This document shows, piece after piece, positions 52,084 to 60,603 of a stretch of 64,000 bases of DNA. The translations under genes were made by a program, and so were the position numbers. The notes beneath the pieces are model-generated. The model was not told the origin of the DNA. It worked only from the letters and a program-made list of their open reading frames with translations, and searched no databases. Source of the stretch: Dehalococcoides mccartyi (GTDB taxonomy: Bacteria > Chloroflexota > Dehalococcoidia > Dehalococcoidales > Dehalococcoidaceae); NCBI RefSeq assembly GCF_001889305.1, contig NZ_CP013074.1, positions 806,001 to 870,000 on the forward strand, read 5' to 3'. The stretch's first letter is position 1. Each line of letters begins with the position of its first letter.

Positions 52084-52773
52084 ATGGCGGGGTGGCGGGA
52101 TATGCTTAAAATCGTATCACAAGACCATTCGTCTTTTACGGACAGGTACGAAGCCGGTGCTTTTTTAGCTATTGAACTTGGTAATCTGAAGGGCAAACAG
52201 GCAGTTGTACTAGGTATACCCCGCGGCGGGGTGGTTATTGCTTCCCAAATAGCTGACCGCCTTAGAGATGCCAGACTGGATATAGTCCTTTCCCGCAAAC
52301 TCCGTGCCCCATCCAACCCGGAACTAGCCATAGGTTCAATATCTGAAAATGGCCAGGCATATTTAAACCACCACCTGATCCATCAACTGGAGATTCCCCT
52401 TGAATATGTGCATAAAGAGACTGAATTTCAGCTTGACGAGCTTAAACGGCAGGCACGTGTTTACAGGGAAGTTATCCCCCGTATCCCCCTAAATAATCAC
52501 CTGGTTATAATAACCGATGACGGCATAGCTACCGGTTCTACCTTTGAAGCAGCTTTAACATCAGTACGGCAGGAATGCCCTGCCTATCTTATAGCAGCCA
52601 TCCCGGTAGGCCCGGAAAGTACTCTTAGGCGGCTGGAACATCTAGCGGATGAGGTTATCTGCTTAAAGTGCCCTAAGAAATTTGAATCAGTCGGACAGTA
52701 TTATTACTATTTTACCCAAGTAGATGACGATAATGTGCTTAATATATTAAAGCGTTTTCGCCATATATTATAG
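52084..52773 (+). CDS. Phosphoribosyltransferase-fold protein
   Basis: A 229-residue protein of the type I PRTase family. The PRPP loop is VIITDDGIATGST (about residues 141-153), with two acidic residues before the G-I-A-T-G loop. The N-terminal GIPRGGVVIASQIADRL is also typical of the uncharacterised bacterial subgroup often called putative phosphoribosyl transferase. The base it uses is unknown. ATG 52102 (MLKIVSQDHSS) has GGTGG upstream and may be the true start. It follows the aminopeptidase by 21 bases. Confidence 0.85.
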   Translation: MAGWRDMLKIVSQDHSSFTDRYEAGAFLAIELGNLKGKQAVVLGIPRGGVVIASQIADRLRDARLDIVLSRKLRAPSNPELAIGSISENGQAYLNHHLIHQLEIPLEYVHKETEFQLDELKRQARVYREVIPRIPLNNHLVIITDDGIATGSTFEAALTSVRQECPAYLIAAIPVGPESTLRRLEHLADEVICLKCPKKFESVGQYYYYFTQVDDDNVLNILKRFRHIL

Positions 52774-52943
52774 AAACCAGAACCAAATAGATTTACTCTG
52801 CCGGAGGTTATATTTTATATACATCTGGCGGTTTTAAACTCATATTTTTTACGCCGGGATTATTTTGCGGGCCTTTGAGCTAATAAACATGTTATAAATA
52901 TATAACGTGTTTATTAAATTGATTACCCTGGAAAGGATTTGCC

Positions 52944-52952
52944 TGTTATAAT
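52944..52952 (+). promoter_or_regulatory. Extended -10 promoter before the ferritin-like gene
   Basis: TGTTATAAT, a TGn followed by a perfect -10. No convincing -35. It lies in the 251-base gap 52774-53024, where I see no other gene; the leader would be about 66 bases. Confidence 0.5.
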
Positions 52953-53024
52953 AGGTTTTGTAGCAAAACAATATTTGATATAGCTGACACAAATATCCCC
53001 CGGAGAAGGAAAGGATTTTGCCGA

Positions 53025-53480
53025 ATGAGTGAAGAACTAAAAGAGTTGATTGAAGCGGCGATATACAAAGAAGTTGCCTCTCAGTCACTTTACCAGTTTG
53101 CCATGCAAAAAACCGACGATACATCGGTTATACAGCTTTTAGAAACACTGATACAGAACGAAGAAGGTCATCTAAAAATACTTAAAGATTTGCTGGTCAA
53201 AGGCAAATTTAAACCGAAGGCTATCACTCCCCGTTTGCAAACTCTTAAGCTGGATACCTATATTAAGGGCGGTACACAACTGGAAGGATCAGGTCTGCAG
53301 GACATACTTCTTTATGCTATTAAGGAAGAGCAATCAGCTGCAGAGTTCTATTCCCATCTTATGTCCACCTTTATAAGTCAGGAAGCCAAAGATATGTGCC
53401 GTTTTCTGGCTGCCGAAGAATTGGAACACAAACTAAAACTGGAACTGATTTATGATGACCTGTTTTTCATAGAAAATTAG
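53025..53480 (+). CDS. Ferritin-like (rubrerythrin-type) di-iron protein
   Basis: A 151-residue all-helical protein with paired ExxH motifs: AIYKEVASQSLYQFA and QNEEGHLKILKDLL in the first half, and IKEEQSAAEFYSHL and AAEELEHKLKLEL in the second, giving a four-helix di-iron bundle. It has no rubredoxin domain. Such proteins protect anaerobes against peroxide or store iron. GGAGAAGGAAAGG precedes the ATG. A protein-binding ferritin-like domain without iron is possible but all ligand positions appear filled. Confidence 0.85.
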   Translation: MSEELKELIEAAIYKEVASQSLYQFAMQKTDDTSVIQLLETLIQNEEGHLKILKDLLVKGKFKPKAITPRLQTLKLDTYIKGGTQLEGSGLQDILLYAIKEEQSAAEFYSHLMSTFISQEAKDMCRFLAAEELEHKLKLELIYDDLFFIEN

Positions 53481-53539
53481 GTTCGTAGACAGAATTTTGC
53501 TGTTAAAATACATGAATACCCAACAATCAGGAGGTTAAA

Positions 53540-54235
53540 ATGTCTGAAGATATCGCTAAAATACAAAAACCCGAAAGCAATAAATATGCGGATAAAAAGA
53601 AACTTTACGTTGTGCCGCTGGTGCTCGGCTGGAAGGAAGCTCCACCAGAATATGAAGCTATGCTTAGCCGTTACTGGAAAGAAGTTGGGGTGCAGCTTGC
53701 CCATCTGGAAAGCCGCATCGGTAGTGTCAATTATGTATTTCACGAATCTGTAGACCAAAACGGGATTGAAGGGCTGGATGTATTGACCAATTTTAGCCCT
53801 GTAAGCAAAGAAATGGCTCTCCGTTTTATAGAAAAGGGCGCAACTGTAGAGCTGACTGAAGATAATGAACTGGTGAGGGAATGTCTGGACTGGGAACGAT
53901 TTATGCTTATAGGTTTTACCAGCCAAAATGTATCAAAACTGGTATCCGAAAAATTCATTCAGGCGGTAAAGAGCAGATATGAGTTTATCCGCAACCGGAT
54001 AAGTGAAATAATAAAAGAAAATCAGGCCGGTGTACTTTTTATCCGCGAAGGCAATTTAATGCAATTTCCCACGGATATTGAAGTCTTCAGCGTAGCTCCA
54101 CCGGTTCTGGATGAAATTCACCGCTGGCTTAGAGAACGCCGTGATAAAATACCGGCTCAGTCAGAAGGTGATGATATTGATTCATGTATTGCCGAAGATC
54201 CGGGAAACACACCTCAGGCTAATGGCACTAAATAA
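53540..54235 (+). CDS. Conserved hypothetical protein
   Basis: A 231-residue soluble protein with AGGAGG at ideal spacing before the ATG. It is mixed alpha/beta, with an early strand KKLYVVPLVLG, a helix WKEVGVQLAHLESRIG, the segment VNYVFHESVDQNGIEGLDVL, and a long amphipathic helix (SEKFIQAVKSRYEFIRNRISEIIKENQ). The C-terminal 30 residues are acidic and disordered-looking. I recognise no family. It is convergent with two PAC2-family genes; the neighbours give no clear clue. Confidence 0.7.
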   Translation: MSEDIAKIQKPESNKYADKKKLYVVPLVLGWKEAPPEYEAMLSRYWKEVGVQLAHLESRIGSVNYVFHESVDQNGIEGLDVLTNFSPVSKEMALRFIEKGATVELTEDNELVRECLDWERFMLIGFTSQNVSKLVSEKFIQAVKSRYEFIRNRISEIIKENQAGVLFIREGNLMQFPTDIEVFSVAPPVLDEIHRWLRERRDKIPAQSEGDDIDSCIAEDPGNTPQANGTK

Positions 54236-54240
54236 TTAAA

Positions 54241-55047
54241 TTAACAGTTATCAAAAAGGCGGCTTATCTGGTCACTCAGCTGGTTACGGACAACGCTATC
54301 CAGACTAAGCCCGCCTTCCAACATACTTAATCCGTTTTCCACCTGCGCATTGGTTTGCCTTAGATTTTGTATCTGGTCAGATTGATATTGCGCCCTCTGA
54401 CTTATCTCGTCCAAATCTATCTCCAGTTCAAATCTATCACGCAGAAATTCAAGAAGAAGTAACTCAGCTGCAGCATCACCGCTTGTTTGCAGATAGAATG
54501 GTAAAACCTGCCACAGGCTCATGGCATTTATTCCGCATTTACCGGCCTGCCAAATCACAAATGAGTTTATATCTACCTTTTGGTTGGGCGGGGTGTCAAA
54601 ATTCATATTGCACTCAACCCCGGTATTTTCTAAACTGTATTTATGGATATCTGAATTTACTACCGCCATAAGGCGATGAGGTGCTGTGTGTGAAATCATG
54701 GCACCTACACTGCCCAAACAGATAATTTCATTTGCCTGATAGTCCGCGGCGGCTTTTATAAGTTTACTTATGTAATCATACTGGTTAAATTCCGGAATAC
54801 TCCCCTTGAATATAAGCAACTGCCTGCCGGACAGGTATTTCAGTGTACCTGCAGGGAAGTTTGCCAGATCTTCTCTTACAGCTATGCCGCTGAGTGAGAA
54901 ATATTTCTCTATCTCCAGTTCAAATACAACAGAGGCGGTATCCTGTTTTTCCATCTCCGCCAGTACTCTTTCGCTCAGTAAACCGAATTCACCTTGCCAG
55001 GCAATAATCAGACATTTTGCCTGCAATTTCTTAACTTCCATGTTCAT
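54241..55047 (-). CDS. PAC2-family protein
   Basis: About 268 residues. The core resembles the PAC2 (proteasome assembly chaperone 2-like, DUF75) fold, with QLLIFKGSIPEFNQYDYISKLIKAAADYQANEIICLGSVGAMISHTAP. The C-terminal third is helical and probably coiled-coil (QRAQYQSDQIQNLRQTNAQVENGLSML). Its start region overlaps the end of the upstream PAC2 gene, so the two are translationally coupled. Starts at 55047 or 55041 are likely; the frame is open to 55077. Function in bacteria without a proteasome is unknown. Confidence 0.75.
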   Translation of the reverse strand: MNMEVKKLQAKCLIIAWQGEFGLLSERVLAEMEKQDTASVVFELEIEKYFSLSGIAVREDLANFPAGTLKYLSGRQLLIFKGSIPEFNQYDYISKLIKAAADYQANEIICLGSVGAMISHTAPHRLMAVVNSDIHKYSLENTGVECNMNFDTPPNQKVDINSFVIWQAGKCGINAMSLWQVLPFYLQTSGDAAAELLLLEFLRDRFELEIDLDEISQRAQYQSDQIQNLRQTNAQVENGLSMLEGGLSLDSVVRNQLSDQISRLFDNC

Positions 55048-55939
55048 TCTGGTTATGGTCTTTCTTGAAAAATTCATTTATATTTTCTTTGAGCCACTTT
55101 TCATCATCATCGGAAATCCCTTGGTTTTCGCTTTGATGATAACGGTTATCCAGCTTCTGACGCACCAATTCCGGAAAACGGGAGTACATATCTGCAATCA
55201 TCTCATCAATTTCTCTAACCGATTCATCCATCCGGAATAAATCTACGCTGATACGTATCACATATCTTAAGGCTTCAAGAGAAGAACGGGAAGCATGCGG
55301 ATAAACCAACGGTAAGTGGGAAAGGTAATCAGGTATTTCGCCCATGAGACACGCAGCAGATATCTTTCGTTTTTGGGCTACGCCCAGTAAAAGCCCGTTG
55401 AGGCCGGAAATATTGGTTACAAAATTCTTGCCTGCCAGATTACTCTTGAGTTCCTCAGGCAAACGTTCCTGTATCATACCGAGAAAGTTTTTATTGTTGG
55501 CAACAGTCCAAACCTTGGGTTTGATTTTATGGTGAGTCATGGTGACTGCTGCGCCAAAGGTGATAATACGCTGACAGCCCAATTCTTCGGCTACGTCCAA
55601 TACACGGTTTGCCATGCGGTGTGCCCGGCTTCCCTGCGCATAAGTGTTCTGCCCATCAGCAGGCTGTTCGTCTCCCATGAATATTATGACATCCTGACCA
55701 CACCACTGCTGATAATAAAAACGGCTTAAAGGAAAACGCAGTTCCTGTTGAACACCATTTTTAATACTTACTCCGGCAGGGTAAAAAAACTCTTCAGGTT
55801 CTATATCTGCCAGAACTCCTGCCCCAAGATGATCACGCAAAGTGGCCAGGGTCACGATACCCACGTTGCCAATACCCGGCCAAGCCGCCAGCATTATTGG
55901 GGATTTCATTTCCGGCTTATTATGGTAAATTATTCCCAT
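55031..55939 (-). CDS. PAC2-family protein
   Basis: A 302-residue protein with the PAC2 pattern: MLAAWPGIGNVGIVTLATLRDHL near the N-terminus, DVIIFMGDEQP, VLDVAEELGCQRIITFGAAVTMTHH, and GLNGLLLGVAQKRKISAACLMGEIPDYLSHLPLVYPHA in the second half, matching archaeal and bacterial DUF75 proteins. The acidic C-terminal tail looks flexible. It is first of a two-gene unit with a second PAC2 protein. The 219-base stretch 55940-56158 beyond it shows no gene. Confidence 0.82.
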   Translation of the reverse strand: MGIIYHNKPEMKSPIMLAAWPGIGNVGIVTLATLRDHLGAGVLADIEPEEFFYPAGVSIKNGVQQELRFPLSRFYYQQWCGQDVIIFMGDEQPADGQNTYAQGSRAHRMANRVLDVAEELGCQRIITFGAAVTMTHHKIKPKVWTVANNKNFLGMIQERLPEELKSNLAGKNFVTNISGLNGLLLGVAQKRKISAACLMGEIPDYLSHLPLVYPHASRSSLEALRYVIRISVDLFRMDESVREIDEMIADMYSRFPELVRQKLDNRYHQSENQGISDDDEKWLKENINEFFKKDHNQNEHGS

Positions 55940-56158
55940 ACCTTTGCTTATACCCCTTACAATAATATATTAAAATTAATTTAAACGGCAATTCAGCCCG
56001 CCGTTATTTAGTATGCTAAATAGTACATGTTTGAGGGTTTCATAATAAACAGCTACACCCTTTTCAAGACATAATACTGCTTAAAGAATCTGCTGGATTT
56101 TTACTGATGTAAAAGAAACATGACAATATTGTATATTGGTATGTTTAAAGGGTTAATT

Positions 56159-56359
56159 TCAGTTTTCGAATAACCCCAGCAATTTTCCGAATAAAAAGAA
56201 TCCACTGATACTTATTAACAAAATAAGAACAAAGGTCAAAATAACCCGCGGAGAAAAGAAAGCTTTTATTATGGCACCGCGTACTAACTTGGCATGCTGC
56301 TGTTTTACCAGATTTTCCGCTGCTCTCCCAGCTAAATATTCATCTTGCAAGTCAGGCAT
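56159..56359 (-). CDS. Small single-span membrane protein
   Basis: A 66-residue protein with a charged N-terminal half (MPDLQDEYLAGRAAENLVKQ) and one C-terminal membrane helix (VILTFVLILLISISGFFLFGKLLGLF), a tail-anchored layout. There is no signal peptide and no recognised family. It lies 26 bases downstream of the 86-residue gene in the same direction, so it may belong to the homocysteine cluster transcript. Confidence 0.6.
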   Translation of the reverse strand: MPDLQDEYLAGRAAENLVKQQHAKLVRGAIIKAFFSPRVILTFVLILLISISGFFLFGKLLGLFEN

Positions 56360-56385
56360 GGCAAAAACCCTCTTAGACCAGCCAA

Positions 56386-56646
56386 TCAGCCCAGATATAT
56401 CTCAAGCGCATCTTCGGCTACAGTTATCAAACGTCGGGTGGTATCCAGTTTTATAGAGTACATATAGCTGGTTATGGGTGGTTTTTCATTTTTGGGATCC
56501 ATATAACGTACAAAATAATCTTCGATAATTATGCCGGTTTCAGAAACATATTTATCAATTTCAGGGTATTTGGAGGTCATGTTGGCTAAACGGACTGAAA
56601 GTATTTTTACTCTTTGGCCTTTTAGAAAACGTGGTGCCATCCCCAT
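56386..56646 (-). CDS. Small SH3-like conserved hypothetical protein
   Basis: An 86-residue soluble protein starting MGMAPRFLKGQRVKILSVRL. The KGQRVKIL opening, the central SETGIIIEDYFVRYMDP and the closing YSIKLDTTRRLITVAEDALEIYLG have the five-strand spacing of a small SH3/KOW-like beta barrel. Such proteins often bind RNA or act as adapters, but no function can be assigned. It lies 137 bases after the UPF0280 gene and before the small membrane protein. Confidence 0.65.
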   Translation of the reverse strand: MGMAPRFLKGQRVKILSVRLANMTSKYPEIDKYVSETGIIIEDYFVRYMDPKNEKPPITSYMYSIKLDTTRRLITVAEDALEIYLG

Positions 56647-56783
56647 TCCTCCATTGATGTTATTTTACTTTATCCAGCTTTATCAACCGGGTATTATTTT
56701 GAAAGATAGGAGAAGACACTCGTGCAATAATACGCTGCCCCCATCCAAGTATATACCGACATACTTTACCATATCTTTAGTTA

Positions 56784-57533
56784 TTAGGATACTTCCCCAT
56801 CGCCATTAGGCTTAAAAGGGCAAAGTTTTATATCACCCCAAATCCCTATTTTGTCATCTTTGATAAGTACCAGACCGTGTACTCCCTCTATTTTCTGCCC
56901 ATATTCCAATGCTGACGGAATATCCTCACAGGTTTTCACCAGATTGGCTACCGCAGTGGCAGCAGCATCTGCCAAAATGGCCGAGGTTGATACAACCATG
57001 GCCGCATCAGCCTTGCCGAAACTAAAACTATGCCCTACCGTACCGGATGATGTGCAAATCCCTAAGGGCCTATTTTCGGGACTTATTTCCAATGCCAATG
57101 TACCGCTTAAAGGAGATTTGCCGGCAAATATGCCAATCCGTCTGGCGGAAAGAGTATGTACAAATATATCTCCGCCGTTTTCAACCAGAATCTCCGGACT
57201 ATATGCTAAAAGCTCTTTGCCAACATATTGGGCTACTGCCCCGGCAACAGCTGCCATAGGCCCTACATCTGCTTTAGCTGCAGCTTCAGCCATATCGCGT
57301 ATAATGGGGCTGGAATCAGGATGAATTTTGACAGGTTTGAGACTGGAAGCAAAGACAGGATGACGCTTGATATAATCCGTGATTTCCTTACGGTACTTCC
57401 TGACAAAAAAATATGCTACTTCTTTAAGTTCTGTTGCAGCCAGTATTAATAAATCCGATTCCTCTTCAACCACTTGAAAGGAGTGCAGGCGTCCGGCATT
57501 TACCCAGTTTCGGTATGTACGGGGTTCATACAT
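56784..57533 (-). CDS. UPF0280 (COG2122) family protein
   Basis: A 249-residue protein of the ApbE-like UPF0280 family: DVGPMAAVAGAVAQYVGKELL (about residues 90-110), ENGGDIFVH, GICTSSGTVGHSFSFGKADAAMVVS and ADAAATAVANLV. In methanogens and other anaerobes this family clusters with a DUF39 protein and a NIL-domain ferredoxin in the sulfide-dependent homocysteine pathway. All three occur here in a row on one strand. Its own biochemical role is not settled; an FMN-transferase-like fold is suggested by family relationship. Confidence 0.88.
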   Translation of the reverse strand: MYEPRTYRNWVNAGRLHSFQVVEEESDLLILAATELKEVAYFFVRKYRKEITDYIKRHPVFASSLKPVKIHPDSSPIIRDMAEAAAKADVGPMAAVAGAVAQYVGKELLAYSPEILVENGGDIFVHTLSARRIGIFAGKSPLSGTLALEISPENRPLGICTSSGTVGHSFSFGKADAAMVVSTSAILADAAATAVANLVKTCEDIPSALEYGQKIEGVHGLVLIKDDKIGIWGDIKLCPFKPNGDGEVS

Positions 57534-57542
57534 ATTATCCCG

Positions 57543-57953
57543 CTAAAAGTGCAATTCCATAGCCCGCGGAGGGCATGATTGAATACATATGCCGCAAACT
57601 ATGCATTTTTTGGCATCAAACTTAATCTCTCTGCTCTCACTATCTATGCTGAAAGCATCTACCGGACACATAGTCACACACGCTCCGCAGTGCGTACAAC
57701 GATTTTCGTTGCGGGTTACTTCACGGCTTAAAGAATCTATCTTGACGCCGGCTTCATTCAGATAGGCAATACCCTTGTCATACGCCTCACGTTCACCGGT
57801 AATCTCCAGCACCATCAGGCCCTCTTTATCTGGGGTTATTGATGCTTTGAGAATATTAAAAGCCAAATCAAAATCCCGTATAAGGTGGTAAACAATAGGC
57901 CGGTCTACCAGTCTTTGAGGAAAGCGTAAAACTATTCTTTTAGATGTCTTCAT
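57543..57953 (-). CDS. NIL-domain ferredoxin of the homocysteine pathway
   Basis: A 136-residue protein. The N-terminal NIL domain (about residues 1-75: KRIVLRFPQRLVDRPIVYHLIRDFDLAFNILKASI) is followed by two [4Fe-4S] motifs, CTHCGACVTMCP and CIVCGICIQSCP. It matches the Methanosarcina MA1822-type protein that supports homocysteine formation from aspartate semialdehyde, probably by delivering electrons or sulfur to the DUF39 enzyme. It lies eight bases after that gene and nine bases before UPF0280. Confidence 0.9.
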   Translation of the reverse strand: MKTSKRIVLRFPQRLVDRPIVYHLIRDFDLAFNILKASITPDKEGLMVLEITGEREAYDKGIAYLNEAGVKIDSLSREVTRNENRCTHCGACVTMCPVDAFSIDSESREIKFDAKKCIVCGICIQSCPPRAMELHF

Positions 57954-57961
57954 GTTACCAC

Positions 57962-59188
57962 CTACAGGAGATGATGATTATCGTCACTCAGCGGGCGTTC
58001 TTTAAACGGCCGTATTTTAAGACCGGAGTCTATTCCCGGCAGAGGTGCAACCGGACTGGTAATTTCAAATCTGCCCTGCTCAATCCAGTCTTTTAGTTTA
58101 CCGGCAATTTCCCTGGCACGCGAATAGCTGCAAAGTGAAGCAGTAGGTATATTTTTACCGTTTATACTTACACTGCCACTGCGCAGCTGGGCATAAGTAA
58201 CTTCGGCAACCGCACCGGAACGCAGATTCGGATAAGCAGACGAATAATCGATAACTGTACCGATAATATCATTATCTGTAACAAGCGTAGACTCAAGTAT
58301 CTCTTCGGAGAGTATAGGTATAGGTACACCGATACCTACAGATAAAGTTACTCCATATCCCAACATACTGGTACCAACAAGATACCGGGAGTCCATTTGT
58401 TTCAGGTCACCTATAACGGTCAGCGTACCTGCCCCGCCTTTGGGTACACCGCTATCGGTTCGGGGAACACCGGGGTTATGCTGGGTACCTTGCCATGCGA
58501 TATAACCGACACCTCCGCCTAAAAATATGCGGCTGCCAATGCCTATCGTACGGTAATAAGGGTCATTAAGGAGAGGCGACAGCATACCGGCAGTGCAATA
58601 ATTTATGTTGCCCATATTAGGTTTTAAAACACCCATATAGGTATAGATGGTTTTGTCAGAAAGATTAACAGCTACATTATAGTTCTGGTAGGCATTACGC
58701 ATATTAAACAGCACAGCTTCGTTAAGGTCTTTTATATTTATATAGCTGGAAAGTCTCCGGCGGGGATAGCAGTCTGTTCCATAAGCGCTGGCTTCAAGAC
58801 GTATATCTTTGCCGGCCACCAATTCTTCTATCACGTGCCCGCCGCCGTAATTGAACTCACCCGGGTGAATGCGGTTTCGGGGATCATCATCCGGTAAAGC
58901 GTTAGCACCGATAAACAAATCTGCCGCCGCAAAAGCTGCATAGGCTGGCACATCATTTAAATACGCCCGGCCTCCGCCTAGTTTCATACGGGGATTGGTA
59001 TGGCCTATATTAAAATAAACCCCAGAGGAGCACATAGGACCAAAAGTGCCGGTGGTAACCACATCAACCTCTTTGAAGGTAGTTTTCAGCCCTTTTTCTT
59101 TGGCATAACCTACAATTTCTTCGGCCGTAAGGACAACAGCTTTGCCTTCTTTAACTCTCTGGTTTATTTCCTCCAGCGTTTTTTGCAT
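57962..59188 (-). CDS. DUF39 (COG1900) L-aspartate semialdehyde sulfurtransferase-like protein
   Basis: About 408 residues of the DUF39 domain without the C-terminal CBS domains of the Methanosarcina MA1821 protein. Conserved parts include TGTFGPMCSSGVYFNIGH and the catalytic-type Cys in ASAYGTDCYPRR. The family converts aspartate semialdehyde plus a sulfur donor to homocysteine in anaerobes. The chosen ATG 59188 has GAGG at six bases; the frame is open to a TTG at 59233 with a poor site. It is first in the unit with the NIL-ferredoxin and UPF0280 genes. Confidence 0.88.
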   Translation of the reverse strand: MQKTLEEINQRVKEGKAVVLTAEEIVGYAKEKGLKTTFKEVDVVTTGTFGPMCSSGVYFNIGHTNPRMKLGGGRAYLNDVPAYAAFAAADLFIGANALPDDDPRNRIHPGEFNYGGGHVIEELVAGKDIRLEASAYGTDCYPRRRLSSYINIKDLNEAVLFNMRNAYQNYNVAVNLSDKTIYTYMGVLKPNMGNINYCTAGMLSPLLNDPYYRTIGIGSRIFLGGGVGYIAWQGTQHNPGVPRTDSGVPKGGAGTLTVIGDLKQMDSRYLVGTSMLGYGVTLSVGIGVPIPILSEEILESTLVTDNDIIGTVIDYSSAYPNLRSGAVAEVTYAQLRSGSVSINGKNIPTASLCSYSRAREIAGKLKDWIEQGRFEITSPVAPLPGIDSGLKIRPFKERPLSDDNHHLL

Positions 59189-59248
59189 CTCAGCCCTCGC
59201 CTGAAACAAAGCCTGAAACAGGTACGTCTTCAAGCTAAAATTTAGATA

Positions 59249-59277
59249 ACTATATCACTTACAATAGTAGTCTTCAA
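59249..59277 (-). promoter_or_regulatory. Promoter of the homocysteine cluster
   Basis: The minus strand reads TTGAAG (59277-59272), 17 bases, TATAGT (59254-59249). Transcription from about 59242 gives a leader of about 54 bases to the preferred DUF39 start. Confidence 0.5.
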
Positions 59278-59345
59278 ACAAATATATCTGCTGCAGTGGT
59301 AATATAGTTATAATATAATAAAACGAAGTAGTACTTTTGGGGGAT

Positions 59346-59388
59346 TTAACTTACTAAAACTAACTTATACTATAGTATGATATCATAC
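59346..59388 (+). promoter_or_regulatory. pilT-like gene promoter with two overlapping palindromes
   Basis: TTAACT (59346-59351), 16 bases, TACTAT (59368-59373). Two perfect palindromes overlap by four bases: ATACTATAGTAT (59367-59378) and GTATGATATCATAC (59375-59388). They cover the -10 and the transcription start, where a repressor would act. Confidence 0.5.
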
Positions 59389-59407
59389 CTGTTTAAAAGG
59401 AAGACAA

Positions 59408-60487
59408 ATGCGCGCTGACGAATTATTGAAAATAGCGGTAGACAAAAAAGCCTCGGATTTGCATCTCCGGGTGCCAAACCCTCCCGTACTCAGGATAGAT
59501 GGTGCACTTAAGCCTCAGACAGACTGGCCGGTTTTATACAACAAGGCGATTGAGCAGATACTAGAAGAGATAACCACGCCCGAACAGCGTGAAATATTTT
59601 ATGCGGAAAAAGAGCTGGACTTTGCCTATAGCGTAGCCGGAGTGGCCCGTTTCAGGGTAAATGTGATGAGACAACGCGGTTCTATCAGCATTGCCTTCCG
59701 CCAAGTACCTTTTCAGATACGAAGCATAGATGAACTGGGCGTACCAAAAATCTGCAAAGAGCTTATTCTGAAACCGCGCGGGCTTATACTGGTAACCGGC
59801 CCTACCGGAAGCGGTAAATCCACCACCATGGCCGCAATGGTTGACCACCTGAACAATACAGATTCACGCAACGTTATTACTATCGAAGACCCTATTGAAT
59901 ACCTGTACACAAATAACCGCTGCATTATTGCCCAGAGAGATTTGGGTGACGATACCAAGTCTTTTTCCACTGCTTTGAAACATGCCCTTCGTCATGACCC
60001 TGATGTGATTTTGGTGGGTGAAATGCGTGACCTGGAGACTATTTCTACCGCCATCAGTGCCGCTGAAACAGGCCACCTAGTAGTGGGTACTCTTCATACC
60101 ACAGATGCCCCTCAGACTATAGACCGTCTGATAGATATATTCCCTCCTGACCAGCAGCAGATACGCATGCAGCTGTCTCTGGTTATTGAGGCAGTGCTGG
60201 TGCAAACCCTGTTACCCAAACTGGAAGGTAAAGGGCGGGTAGCTGCTTTTGAAATAATGGTGGCAAATACTGCCGTACGCAACCTGATACGTGATAAAAA
60301 AGCCCATGAACTTCACAATGTAATGCAGTTAAGCTCCAAAGACGGTATGCAGACACTTGACCAATCTTTGGCAAACCTGGTACGCCAAAATATGGTTTCG
60401 CTTGAAGAAGCCATGCTAAAAAGCAGCAATCCGGAAAGATTGCAAAAACTGCTTGCATACCAACAAACCAAGCAAAATCAGTTCTGA
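59408..60487 (+). CDS. pilT: PilT-like type IV pilus retraction ATPase
   Basis: A 359-residue secretion/pilus ATPase. The N-terminal PAS-like domain (ADELLKIAVDKKASDLHLRVPNPPVLRIDG) precedes the RecA-like domain, with Walker A GPTGSGKSTT (about residue 131), the Asp box ITIEDPIEY, Walker B VILVGEMRDLETI and the His box GHLVVGTLHTTDA. The C-terminus carries the PilT-type AFEIMVAN segment. PilT depolymerises type IV pili; the GEMRDLET motif fits PilT rather than PilB. No other pilus gene lies in this window, so the partner system is elsewhere or the protein has another task. Confidence 0.93.
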   Translation: MRADELLKIAVDKKASDLHLRVPNPPVLRIDGALKPQTDWPVLYNKAIEQILEEITTPEQREIFYAEKELDFAYSVAGVARFRVNVMRQRGSISIAFRQVPFQIRSIDELGVPKICKELILKPRGLILVTGPTGSGKSTTMAAMVDHLNNTDSRNVITIEDPIEYLYTNNRCIIAQRDLGDDTKSFSTALKHALRHDPDVILVGEMRDLETISTAISAAETGHLVVGTLHTTDAPQTIDRLIDIFPPDQQQIRMQLSLVIEAVLVQTLLPKLEGKGRVAAFEIMVANTAVRNLIRDKKAHELHNVMQLSSKDGMQTLDQSLANLVRQNMVSLEEAMLKSSNPERLQKLLAYQQTKQNQF

Positions 60488-60527
60488 ATACATCACTAGA
60501 AACCTACATCGTTTTATATAGATTTTT

Positions 60528-60573
60528 AGTATGGGCGGGTGATACGGATGTACAACCCGCCCATACTTTTTTT
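60528..60573 (+). terminator. Intrinsic terminator after pilT
   Basis: A 13-bp perfect stem (AGTATGGGCGGGT/ACCCGCCCATACT), 14-base loop, followed by seven T. A very strong rho-independent terminator. Confidence 0.9.
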
Positions 60574-60603
60574 ACATATTATCCCGGTATCGGCTAGATA
60601 AGT

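Noticed and set aside
52849-53124. 91-codon minus-strand frame before the ferritin-like gene
   Set aside because: It covers the promoter and start of the ferritin-like gene and reads as low-complexity; no ribosome site.
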